64,000 nt of DNA, from NCBI GenBank assembly GCA_012845835.1, contig JABAKD010000017.1, forward strand, positions 7,401,600 through 7,465,599, given 5' to 3'. Positions within the stretch are counted from its first letter, which is position 1. Every line of letters begins with the position of its first letter. Source of the DNA: Undaria pinnatifida (taxonomy: Eukaryota > Sar > Phaeophyceae > Laminariales > Alariaceae). The position numbers and the translations under genes are program-made. The notes beneath the pieces were generated by a model that was given only the letters and a program-made list of their open reading frames with translations, made no database searches and was not told the origin of the DNA. Shown here piece after piece: positions 43,286-53,680 of the stretch.

Positions 43286-45469
43286 CTAATGTCGGTGTGC
43301 GTCATCGTCACCAAATTGGCTGAGTTCAGGGTTCAAGAAGCCACTCGCAGTAATGAAAGGATGCCTACAATGCCTGAAATAATGGTTGTCTTCGTGGCAG
43401 TTGAGGCAAAACTCCCGGTGTTCCCGGAGGGCATCAGCGCGAGTGGAGGGTGAACCGAGGCCGCTCAAAACGGGAGGGTAATCTGCCCTAGACGAGGCCA
43501 TACAGGCGAAACTCCTGCATAATGATGCTATTCCAGTGGCCAGCAGTTCGATGCGTGGTCACGCCATAGGTCAGATGAATAATCGATGGGCATTACCGTT
43601 GGATGATGGCTCGATCCCGTCCGCCACGAAAGCGACTGGGACGCCACTCGGCCCTGGCCGCGCCCATGATCGTCGGGCCGGGGTCCCGACGGGGCGGATG
43701 ACCGCGCTCTCGTCGAAGAGACAGGCAGAGAAAAAACATTTCGCCGTTGACGGCAGGTGTCGTATTTTGCGCTTAGTCACTAAACGCCCGCAATATAGCA
43801 ACCAACGAGGCGTATGGCCGCCGGTCTGTTTCCTGCGAACCAGGGTACACCGCAGGCATGAGAGCCCGAAGTTGCTCATTCACCGCCATCCGAACCACCC
43901 CCAACACCACATTCGTGCCTGAAAACAAAACACGCTCACTCCCCGTAGCGGTCGACACAAGTACACGAAACTCCTGACAGAGATCAGAAAATGGCGTGCC
44001 GTTACACATTCGAAAAATGTGCAACCTAGTGCAGCCCTCCCCCGTGTCGACCCGGTCAAAGTGCGTCATCAGCACACGCAACAGGAGCGTAAAAGCCTTC
44101 GGCCCATATGCTCCTCCCGCCATTGCTCGCGACAACTGTTTCCTGCTGCCACGGTCCGCTCGCCGTGGTCCGTGCTTGAGGCCGAAGACGAGCGGGAGGA
44201 AGTTGACGAGCCATCTCACGCTGAACGTTTTCTACTGCCCCCCTTTCACCCTCCTTTGCCTCCGCCAGAGCTGCAGCAACTGCCCCGAGTGTTGCGAATA
44301 ATGTTTTCCCCTCGGCGGCGCCCTGAGAAACACCAGCATCCAATGCGCCCCCCCCGCGACCACCACTGCTGTCACCCCCGCAGCGATGGTGGTGGTCGCC
44401 ACCCCCACCATTTTCGGCCGCCACCCCCGAAGCCACCACCCCCACGGGTGTGATCCCTGCGGTCGCGACTGTCGCTGCGTCGCTGTTTCCCCGGTTGCTT
44501 TCCGCGAACTCTTCCTTTCGGGGTTCGGCCAGAAGACGCGGTCGGGGGTCTCGTCGTGGGTCAGCAGCAGGACGTTGAGGAGAGCAAGGGTCGGAGCGGC
44601 TCTCGTCCGTCCTGCACAGGTCGTACAATCCATGCGAGTCCAGGTCGCTTCTTACTGAAAGGGCGTCCGCTTCCCGCGACGTCGGCCTCTCTGATATGAG
44701 GAGGGCGGAGGCCGTTTCCACCACCGCGGTCGACAACGCTGGGAAGAAATCTACCGTCGATGCAGACGCCATGCACGCGACGCTGCCCTTGAAAAAGGCG
44801 TCGTCTACGGGTCGTGGTCGCTGCGATGCGACAGCCTGCAGGCGTGTCGAAGGCGAGGGGGCCGCGATAACTCCCACCGTAGCCTACGCAACTTATTTGG
44901 CGAAGGCTTGTTGCGCTCTTTTTACTACCAGGGACGCCTCCCGCGAAGCGGTCTTATTCTGATCGACATATTCGTCAAACCGACATCGGTGTTTCACGCC
45001 GGATAATCGCCTGGTTGGCGTCGTCGAACAGCTGCTGAGTCCACCCCGCCGCATATGTCAAATCCAAGAGGGCGGCATGGGCTCCCCGGTCCCGGGAGCT
45101 CTGGGGGTTGCGCTCTGTCGAGCGCGGAGAGACCAGGTGGCGGCAGTGGTGGCGTGTCGTATGCGGGGGGGGCAGCTGGTGGCGCTCCCCCGAGGCTGGC
45201 GAGAGCTGTCGTCGAGATGCCCCCGAGCCTGGTCGAGGTTACTCCGTCTTCTTTTCTGCGCGAACCGGCTAGTCCACCATCTTGGTTGGTGGGTCAGGGT
45301 GGTGGTATGGTGCTACGACTTCTGTCTGTAACCGGAACCCGCCCCCGGTGGTTTCCCCCGTCTCGAGTCGCTGAATCTCGAGTGAGCTCTCCCTGCCTCG
45401 TGGGCATTCAGGTTGAGGCGCGTGGAAGACGTCAGCCTGCCCAGAGTAACCCGCTTCCTCGGTAGACAT
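43286..45469 (-). pseudogene. Ty3/gypsy-type gag relic with intact zinc knuckle
   Basis: A minus-strand ATG at 45469 opens MSTEEAGYSGQADVFHAPQP; frames then shift through 44877-44056 (Ala/Gly-rich) and 44219-43773, where FTLLLRVLMTHFDRVDTGEG and FRMCNGTPFSDLCQEFRVLV look like a capsid-type fold. The last part (43501-43286) has CLNCHEDNHYFRHC at about 43408-43367, a complete CX2CX4HX4C knuckle, followed by NPELSQFGDDDAH. Gag would bind and package the RNA. Several frame changes and stops make this copy inactive. Its 5' LTR was not identified. Confidence 0.6.
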
Positions 45470-45879
45470 GTTGTTGCTTGTTGTCTGTAGGGAGGGCAGC
45501 GGAAGGGAGGGGTGTGGGGGGAGGTGGCGGGATGGAAACGACGAGTACGGGAGCTATGGAGGCAGATATGAAGTTGTGGTGTCCCTGCTACAAGTAGCGG
45601 CAATTTGTTTTTGTGTGCCAGCAAACAGCAAGATATGGACCTCGACTCTGTTCAGCATCAGTGATGGTAGCAGCCACGGCAACTAGCTATTTAATAGGAG
45701 GACAGTGTACCATCCACCAAAACCGCCACAGGAGAGCAGAGCCAAGTCTGATCGTAAGGTATACGCATAACGCCCGCATGAACCGCAGAAAAAAGGGCTA
45801 AAATGGGCTGCACTGAACCTAAGCTCTGTGGAAGGGGTGTAATACAGGAAAGGTGCGTCGGCACCCATCGCATCAAGAC
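45470..45879. other. Probable 5' leader of the minus-strand element
   Basis: No recognised site. A tRNA primer-binding site should be here if the element starts nearby; I could not assign one. Confidence 0.3.
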
Positions 45880-46560
45880 AGGCAGCACTTGACGTAGGCA
45901 AGGGGGGTAGCACAAGAAAATGTCGCCCAAAACGCCCACACCCATCGCACGAAAACAGGCAGCATTTAACCTGCGTGCAGTGTAGGCTGGGGGTAGCACA
46001 GAAAAGGGTGGCCCAAGAAGCCCACGCGCATCGCACCAAAACAGGCAGCATTTATCCCATGCACAGTGTAGGGGGGCAGCACAGCAGAGTGTCGCCTAAC
46101 ACGTCGACGTTAATCGCACCAAAACAGACAGCATTTAAGCTAGGGGCAGTATAGGGGTGGGTAGAACCGCAGGAGATCGTACAGCTAGCCGCATACAACG
46201 GGCAGCATCTGCTCCGACAGTAGTGTGTGGGAGGGTAGCACAGTAGAAGATCGCGCAGCCAACCGTATAAAAAACGAGCAGCATCTGCTTCAACAGTAGT
46301 GTATGGGGGGGTAGCACAGTAGAGGATCACGCAGCCAACCGTATAAATAACGGGCAGCATCTGCCCTTGCACAGTAGAGGATCGCACAGCTAGCCGCATA
46401 AAATCGGGCAGCATCTGCCCAACCACAGTAGTGTGGGGGGGTTGCACAGTAGAGGATCGAGCAGCCAACCGAATAAAAAACGAGCAGTATCTGCCCCAAC
46501 GGTAATCTAGGGGGGAGTAGCACAGTTGAGGGTTGCACATGTACCAACCAGAGGATAAGA
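45880..46560. repeat. Minisatellite, units of about 76-86 bp
   Basis: The word GGCAGCATCTGC (or GGCAGCATTTAA) begins units at about 45880, 45958, 46045, 46128, 46200, 46277, 46353, 46406 and 46482; most contain GGGGGGTAGCACAGTAGAGGATC and CGCAGCCAACCGTATAAA-type blocks. Left units differ from right ones, so two subfamilies exist. Frames over it on the minus strand (122-183 codons) are repeat artefacts. Confidence 0.8.
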
Positions 46561-47844
46561 TCAGTACAACGCCCGAACATAGCAATTTCCCCACCGACCG
46601 CACTGTAAGGGGGCGGTAGCGCCTACAGTAGTGCTGCTCGCTGCATTACCGCCGCTGTGTCCATAGGTACCGAAACGAACACCCACGAAGATGGGAAGTA
46701 TAACCCCCGAACCAGGCCGTTTGCCCACCGTCCGCACTATTAATATAGGGGGACGATCGCGCCTACATTAGCAGCATCGTGAAGGGCAGCACATGTACCG
46801 GCTGCAGTAAGAAGACGGCCTAACGCCCGAAAAATAGAAAGTACTTACCCACATCGACCCCACTATAATTGGACAGTTGCGTCGACAGCAGTGCGGTGTG
46901 CCGCACTATCGCAGCTGTGTCCATACAAAAAGTGGTACTAGCCCCCGTGTACCCACGAACGGTGGAATATGGGGACCGACCGCTTTTTCCAAAAAAGAAG
47001 TCAGCACAGAGTTTCAGCGTTTACTAAAGTCGTGTTCTTGTCACGGGATGGCCAAGACGAAAATCTCTCGAATCGGACTGGTAAGGAGCACTCGCACACG
47101 AAGGGTGTCAGAGCTGCATTGCTGCAACTGTGGACGCTGCGGCATTGAAGGGTCGGGCAATGTGGTGAATGGGGAGGAGCAACGTAGGCGGCTTGTCTGC
47201 TGTACAGTGACTTCTACAGCAAGGAATTCGGCGGTATATGGCTTGCACTGACAGCGAGCCCATTATGCTGTACTGTAGTTGGTAGCGCTGCGAACATGAT
47301 GGTGGGTGAAGCTATGTGACGCAGTGGGGCGCTGTTGTTCGCGAAAAATCGGGGAGGGCTCCGGGTTGCATCAAATTAGTAGATGTACTATTTTCAACAG
47401 ACAGGGGGCACAGTTTGTCCGACGCGCAAGAGAGATCAGCGTATGTACTGAAACCCATACGATAACGCGTGTACTAGAAAAAATGCCAAGCGAGAAAGCC
47501 CAAACTTTCCGCGAGCACCCCCTGTCCCCCCCCAAGGAAGACCACAAGGAACGAGCCCCGATATGAGCTCCTACACTGCGGTGCCCGTAGACCAAGGAGG
47601 CTTCGCGAAGGTCGGTATGGCTCCATCAGCAAGGGTGTATGCAGGCCGATGGGCTCTATCAGCAAGCGAAGTCCCGTCGCTGGTCCCTCGAAGGATTGAC
47701 TCCAGTATACTCTTGTCCGTGGCGTGTCGTGCATATGCCTCGGTCCCGAAGCGCAAACAAAAGTTCAGGTCCACGGGCGATCTTGGGGCTTGTGCTGACA
47801 GCTCGCGGAGACGTTCAGTGCAACATGCCGGCTGAGCGCAGAGC
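46561..47844. other. No gene recognised
   Basis: A weak continuation of the minisatellite words reaches about 46870. A 124-codon plus frame at 46877-47251 has no motif. Palindrome-like CTCC...AAGGAGG sequences are not conserved anywhere else. Confidence 0.4.
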
Positions 47845-48047
47845 GATCAAGTCTGATGGGTGGGGCTTGGGCAGTTCTGCTGCGGAGTGGCCCATGTGAC
47901 CAGCTGGCGGGGAACTGATGCGACCAAAAGCCGAGACGAGGAGTGTGACCCTGATGGGTGAGGCGTGGGCATCTCCACTGCGGAGTGGTCCATGTCACCA
48001 GCTGGCGGGAAACTGATGCGACCAAAAGCTGAGACAAGGAGTATGCT
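47845..48047. repeat. Tandem duplication of ~105 bp
   Basis: CTGATGGGTGxGGCxTGGGCA...ATGxGACCAGCTGGCGGG...GATGCGACCAAAAGC occurs twice, at about 47855 and 47951 onward, with a few differences. Confidence 0.7.
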
Positions 48048-48331
48048 TCGAAGAGCAGTGTCGTCCGCACGTAGTCAGAATGTGTCGTCCGTGTTGTACG
48101 TAAATGGCGACCAACAAGAGGAGCCCCTTCCATCTCACTGCTGTTGTGGTCGCCGTTGGAGGAGGAAGGGCGCTCCCTCCATTGAGAAGCCAGTGGTGAA
48201 AGAACAGGGGTTGTGGGTTCGATGGAAAACACAATCAAAATCGCTACGAAAACAACTATCGGAGAGATGGAAGGAACGCTTCCACAACAGCAAGTCAACC
48301 TAAAGACGACGCCATATTGTAGCGGAATAAG

Positions 48332-48580
48332 GCGGGGACGCAGAGTGTCCCCTGCAGGTCTGCCAATGGAGCAGATTCACGGAGAGTACTCACTTTCTTA
48401 GCCTTGGCAGAGACGTAGCTTTATTTGACTCCACCAGAGCCCCGGGTGACTTTTGAGATCGACGACACGTGCCTCCGATCTATTTCCTGATTATCCCGAT
48501 TATGAAACGCTAACCTTATCATACGAAACCCATCCCAATTATCTCAATTCGGATGATTACAGGCCTTTCGAGCCCGTACC
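48332..48580 (+). repeat. Hairpin-led dispersed element, copy 3 (truncated)
   Basis: It has the same leading hairpin (GGGGACGC-AGA-GTGTCCCC), CTGCAGGTCTGCCAAT and the ACGAAACCCATCC block, but stops before the CTGATGAG unit. Two bare copies of GGCGGGGATAC follow at about 49014 and 49029. Confidence 0.8.
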
Positions 48581-50251
48581 TCAACATACATATATAATTG
48601 CTACCGGAGGGTATATTTGTGTAAAATGGAGTACGAGTGGTAAGCATGGCAGTCGTTCTTGCCAGCGGATGATGAGACATTCGAATAATTTATCGATCAA
48701 CTAAGAGGGACGTTTCCTGCATCGGCTTAGGCCGCGGAAGCGCAAGCTCTGGCGAAGGCCAATAATGCACCTAGACCACGTTTAGCAGTAAGAATACGGA
48801 CCGAACACCGTTTGTGCTTCAAACATCAAGGCAACATCAACGCACGTACTAGCGGAGCACGAGTAGGTACATATGGTATGTTCACGGCTGCCGTCTCGAA
48901 CGTGCTGCTTCTGCAAGCTAGGCTAACCATTCAGTGCTATACACTAAAAATATATTTAAATGTATAGTCTAGATATATTGCAGTGCCGATACGGAGGTGT
49001 GAAGGTATAAGGCGGGGATACAAAAGGCGGGGATACCACAACAATAATCGACCGCGACTATGCTAACGTCTAGCAAAAACGAAAAAAGTTCTGTCTGGCC
49101 GGTGCTGGAATGTGTTCCGCGCTACAGTATACGTATTTCAGCACCAAGAATAGGTTGAGATTGTTGCCGTAAAATGTTCAAAATGGGTGTTCGGCGCCAA
49201 AAAAACATTTAACGCACGATATGTAATTGGAAATTGCTGGCCGCTCACACGCGAGCCATTAGTTATAGTGGTTTCTTTCTAAGGTTTAAAGCAGTCTCTT
49301 TGGCCGTTTTTCAAGACCCGTGTGATGGCCCCCGTTAAGGGGCTGGCGATCTCTCGTTAAAATCTACAGTACGTCCAGTTTTACATACCTGGTACTTTAT
49401 TCTGTAACGGACGGAAAGTCCATTAAAGTAGGCAAAGGCTGTGCAGACAAAAAATTAAGGTATCGTTTGTATACCCCGATTTTCTATGTCAAGGGGTTCA
49501 TTTTACAAGGGACCATCTGATGCTTGCTACATAGACTTGGTATGATAGGTTTGGGCTAAGGAAGCTGAAACACGATCTCACAGCTGAAGTATTTTATATA
49601 TGATGACATCGTATTGTGTTATTTATCATGTATAACAATATTTTTTCCGCTTGGACATACACATGTATCGCGTTGAAAATACTCTCTTCACAAGTCACAC
49701 TCCTACAGACTCGACAAAACTAGTCGAAATTGGTGATATGGTCACTTCTGGCGCTGCTGATACTGGTAAATCGGAACTCGGCCATGGGGCCAAGCGGTAG
49801 TAGGCAAAAGCAACCGGACCTCTAGTGAGACCGTGAGTGGCATACCACGTGCGCACAGCAGAGTATGAGTACCAAAAGCCTCATGTACAAGCACCCAATA
49901 GTACACTTTGTATCGATATCATATCACCATGCAAACATTTACGGAGGAGGCCTCCGTTGAAGACCGAATGCCCCCAACACCTCCTAGAGGACGTCACGAA
50001 CAGCAATGCATTGGTCGGTGGATGGTCTGAGGTCTGCTGGAAGCTCTATCGTGGTTCTATTGGTCGAGGCTAGCTCGGAATGGGCCTGAGACGAGGCCCT
50101 GTGCGATGTGTCATCGACAATTTCTCGGGGTAAGACGTGAACAAAAACGCACAGAGCGCGTACACGCTGACATGCCGATGCGAACCGCCTGTGACTATTG
50201 CCATGCCTGGTTGGGCTGCCATTCATCCGCCGTTTTGACGTTTCTGTGCAG
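48581..50251. other. No gene; isolated leader motif of the poly-G repeat
   Basis: At about 49573-49595, GATCTCACAGCTGAAGTATTTT is the reverse complement of the poly-G repeat's opening motif with nothing else of the repeat nearby. Upstream exons of copy B should lie in this interval, but none was recognised. Confidence 0.4.
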
Positions 50252-50322
50252 AACGACACCCCCGAATACGAGGGCATCTGTCTGCGGGCTGTCCCAGCAG
50301 GGGTTTGACCCCGTTGAGTTCA
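50252..50322 (+). pseudogene. Possible upstream exon of copy B, interrupted
   Basis: The acceptor CGTTTTGACGTTTCTGTGCAG ends at 50251 (last base G) and a good donor GTATGT starts at 50323. The 71 bases end in the phase that the next exon needs (two bases over). Read in phase 0 it starts NDTPEYEGICLRAVPAGV and then meets two TGA codons; in another frame the end reads QQGFDPVEFS. Either it is a damaged exon or the splice-like sites are coincidence. No counterpart was found in copy A. Confidence 0.35.
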
Positions 50323-50447
50323 GTATGTTCGCTATCCCGCCGAATGAAACAGCTGTTTCGACTAAAAGAGCTCCTTAACAAACGATGTTGATTTCTCACT
50401 CCACCCTGCACCGCATCCGCACGCCTCCATCGCTTCCGGTCATACAG

Positions 50448-50562
50448 GGAATGGGTGTACATATATCTGCACGATCCGACGACCAACATAACATCAACCG
50501 GGATCCAGACATCCTACAGTTGCATCACCAGCGCATCGAGCAGCCACACCTTCACGTACTTG
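50448..50562 (+). CDS. Membrane-protein gene copy B, exon a
   Basis: 115 bases between acceptor CGGTCATACAG and donor GTATGC, reading after one base EWVYIYLHDPTTNITSTGIQ, TSYSCITSASSSHTFTYL. Same length, phase and Cys as copy A exon at 21471, with an NIT sequon. By itself this exon is intact. Confidence 0.75.
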
Positions 50563-50897
50563 GTATGCATGGGATTGCGCTTTGATGTGGTAGCTGCTAC
50601 CCATTGCTTTCGAAAATACACCATTAATGCAATATTAGTTCTAGCCTCTCTTGACTCGAGATTTCACGAGCCGTGCAGAAGACCGCTAGGTTATTGCATA
50701 ATTGATAGAGTTTGAATTTGTTGATTGAAGTTCGTCCCAGGTAAGTAGAGTAGTGCTACCAAATTGCGAATAACGTGTTGTGTGCAGCACCTGCTACTTT
50801 AGCTCCGGGTACACCGCCATGTACATCAAAACTGTTGACGCAATTTCCCATCGCAAATCGTTTCCAATTTAACTGCTCACGCTCACCTACTTACCAG

Positions 50898-50990
50898 GGG
50901 ATCGGACTTACCGAGCAGCGCAACCTCAACAAGGACGACGTTGCCTCGTACAACGCTCTGTCGGTGACCACATCTATTTTCAAGGACGAG
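50898..50990 (+). CDS. Membrane-protein gene copy B, exon b
   Basis: 31 codons, GIGLTEQRNLNKDDVASYNA then LSVTTSIFKDE, between acceptor TACTTACCAG and donor GTGATC. About half of the residues equal copy A's exon b; both ends fall at the same codon borders. The donor is weaker than in copy A (GTGATC against GTGAGT). Confidence 0.75.
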
Positions 50991-51367
50991 GTGATCAGTG
51001 CCTGATATCTATCCTCAACTACGGACATACAGAAGAAGGAACTGTGTGCGCCGCTTGTTGAAATACTTTTCCGTTTGTTCGGCCCAGGTTCCCCTATTGC
51101 CGGGGTGACAGTTGTTCAATTGGGGCATTGCCCCGCACTTGTGTTAAAATGTATGGGGCTAACCAAATCGCAATACTGGCACAGCAGTAATATTATTCAC
51201 GGTATTTTTGGTGTTTTAACTGTAAACTTTATTGAGCAGGCTGCGTTTCTCAAGCACACTTTATCCCAATCGGTCAATCGCGCTGACGGCTCTCCTTAAT
51301 TATCCACGTTATCGTGTAAGATCTGTTTCACCAACTGCTGCAAATCCCGCGAACCACATTCCACCAG

Positions 51368-51502
51368 GTAAAGGCCAACGTAACCGATCCTTACGCCTAC
51401 TTGGCGATTCAGTTGCAGCAGGAGCCGAACTCCTATGAGATCGTGACAGAAATGACCCGTTCGATGTCGCAGAGATGCTTGGCAACATCGGCGGCTTTTG
51501 GG
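51368..51502 (+). pseudogene. Membrane-protein gene copy B, exon c with one-base deletion
   Basis: Acceptor CCACCAG and donor GTAAGT enclose 135 bases. It reads VKANVTDPYAYLAIQLQQEP, NSYEIVTE, then loses frame: copy A has GAAATCGACCCC where this copy has GAAATGACCCG, one base short. After the gap the DNA again matches copy A codon for codon through the LGNIGGFW end. As assembled, the protein would be truncated. A base-calling error in a draft assembly is the alternative. Confidence 0.65.
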
Positions 51503-52731
51503 GTAAGTCTACGGTACCTTCAGATTGGTGTGTATTTGTGCTCCATGCCAGAGCAGTACACCACACCGATCGATCCACCATCTCTCTGCATTGCGGAAGA
51601 TTGATATGATTGTTCGCGAAATAAATAGAAAATACAATAAATACGTCAGTGGATAGGGTATTATGGGCCATTAGAAACAAACTTCGGAAACGGTGCAGCG
51701 CATCTCTCGATAAAGGCGTAACGAGTGGTCTCAAGCTCTCGGGTTGTGACATCTTGCTTGGTAGGCTAATGTTATAGAAAAAAAGTATATATACATATAT
51801 TTCTGTTGAGCACAGCATCTAGTCGCACGGTGTACTATGCCTACATGTCTGACAGTGTATGAAATGGTTGTCAATTAACCTTGAATTTATCAGAGAGAAC
51901 TTCTCCCGTCCAGCACGACAACACTGCAGGACTGTGTAGGCCTTGTATATGAGGGGTTAGGGCATCCCAGGTTGGACTCACGACTGCACCAACTTCTCTT
52001 ATTGTATTTTGTAGCGTGTAATAAAGATTGGGGCAAAGTCTTACGACGATCCACGCAAGGGCAAACGATAGAAGCGCCTTGAGGAAAGAAGAGGCACCCT
52101 TACGGTAAGATGGGAGCCATTGTCTTGTCGGCGGAAAATGTTTTGCCCGACTCTTTGTCACCTGAATCCACGGAGATCCCACCACCACATTTCGTGCATC
52201 AAGAATACCTCTGCAGCGGCTACCGTTCATACAAATCTTTACCACTATTTGTTACTTTGCAAGGCAAGAAAGTGTACTTGCGACCCGAACATAGTGTACT
52301 CTGAACCACTGGGAGAGAACTTTGGGAGCGGTACAGAGCACCGTGCGAAAAGACGAAACGGGCTGTCTTTAGCCCCCGGGTTCGGATGTCTTGCCTGGTG
52401 AGTCAATGTCGTAGGCAAATATGTTGCCGACGAGCACAGCACTTGCGCATCTAGTTGTACAGGGTACCATTGTGTCGGTATATCTACTCGTATATGAATG
52501 GTTTCTAAAGCGTTTCTGCACTTCTGAGGAAAGCTCAGTCGAACATGACAACGGTGCAGGACTGTGTAAGCCGTGGCCCGCCGTGCACGCCCTCCACTCG
52601 CAAAACAGAGAGTTATTGAATTGCAATGGACAGTCAAGCCGGAGGACATGAAGAGCTTCCGCATTTTGTTTTTCACGCATGTGCGCTCCACGCGGCCACT
52701 TCCCTTTCGTCGTGAATGCTCCGCGGCGTAG

Positions 52732-53072
52732 ATCTGATTCTGATCCTATGGCCTATTTTTTTCATAGCGGCGCCTCAACAAGAACCCCATCTAAAATCGC
52801 GTGAATTTGTGAAGCCGGCAAGGAAGGCAGCGGAGCAACTAGGGGGTACCGTGGAAATTCCAACGCCGTTGAAACACATCATGGCATCTAGCGGCGGCCA
52901 CGGAAAGAGCATCGATACCGCACAAAACAAATTGAGCGATCTTACTGGGAACCTGCGTCATCGATCGAGTTACATGCTCAACGGTAGACGCATGGTTTTG
53001 GAGGTTTGGAAGTATCGCTCCAGGATGGTGTCATCGCCCAGAGTGGGTCCCGCGTGCGATAACCATTGCTGA
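52732..53072 (+). CDS. Membrane-protein gene copy B, last exon
   Basis: The acceptor GCGGCGTAG ends at 52731. With the G carried over from exon c it reads DLILILWPIFFIAAPQQEPH, a membrane-span-like stretch, then KSREFVKPARKAAEQLGG and a tail unlike that of copy A, to a stop at 53070-53072. Selection seems to have kept the hydrophobic segment and the first part of the tail. Whether this exon is still expressed depends on the upstream frameshift. Confidence 0.6.
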
Positions 53073-53680
53073 CTGGGGTGCGTTCCTCGCTCGGCAACCC
53101 AGATACCGCAATAGGTTGAATACGACACCTCTTGAGAGTGTCCTGGGCTGGAGCGGATCCCTGTTGCGATAAAGCACTGCATTGGAGTGGTCTCGTCACT
53201 TTTGGCGGGATGGAAATTGTAACCGCCAGAATTACGTGATCGTTAGCTGCGGGTCCTCAAACATTCGGGTTGGCCTTCAACTATTAAAATTCCCCTTCTT
53301 GCTGGTTGCAGCGTTTATGGAGTGAAAAAACAGCCGGTGGGCTCTCATACTTGGGGGTTCACCTCTGTCAGCGCGTTTTGTTACAATATGCGGGGTGCCT
53401 GATCTCAGCCAAGACCCTTCCCTCGTGCTCACCACGACAGGAGCACCCTTGTGTAGCATATTGATGATGTTGGGGTTAGGGGTGTAATGTTACCGTCCCG
53501 CCCCGTTCCCGCCGCTATCACCAGTACCGTCCCGTCAATATACCGTGAACAGCTTTAGAAAATTACACCCAAGGCCGCATTTGGACCATTGCAAAGACGT
53601 CGCAGATGTCTTCTTATTGTAGCGACACATGCTATGCCCTAGAGCGAGCGGCTAATCTCTCTAGGCGGAGATATTATAAA
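53073..53680. other. No gene recognised
   Basis: Contains two CACCCCAGTCAGCA/GAGTGGGTCCC-like related words around 53040-53190 but no clear repeat, and TACCGTCCCGxC repeated at 53491 and 53526. Confidence 0.4.

Noticed and set aside
37260..45469. Two separate retrotransposons on the minus strand
   Set aside because: Gag, NADAR, RNase H, linker, integrase and chromodomain appear once each, in the expected order and on the same strand, so one deleted element is simpler.
45691..46603. Minus-strand frames of 122-183 codons
   Set aside because: They arise from the 76-86 bp minisatellite; unit indels change the frame repeatedly.
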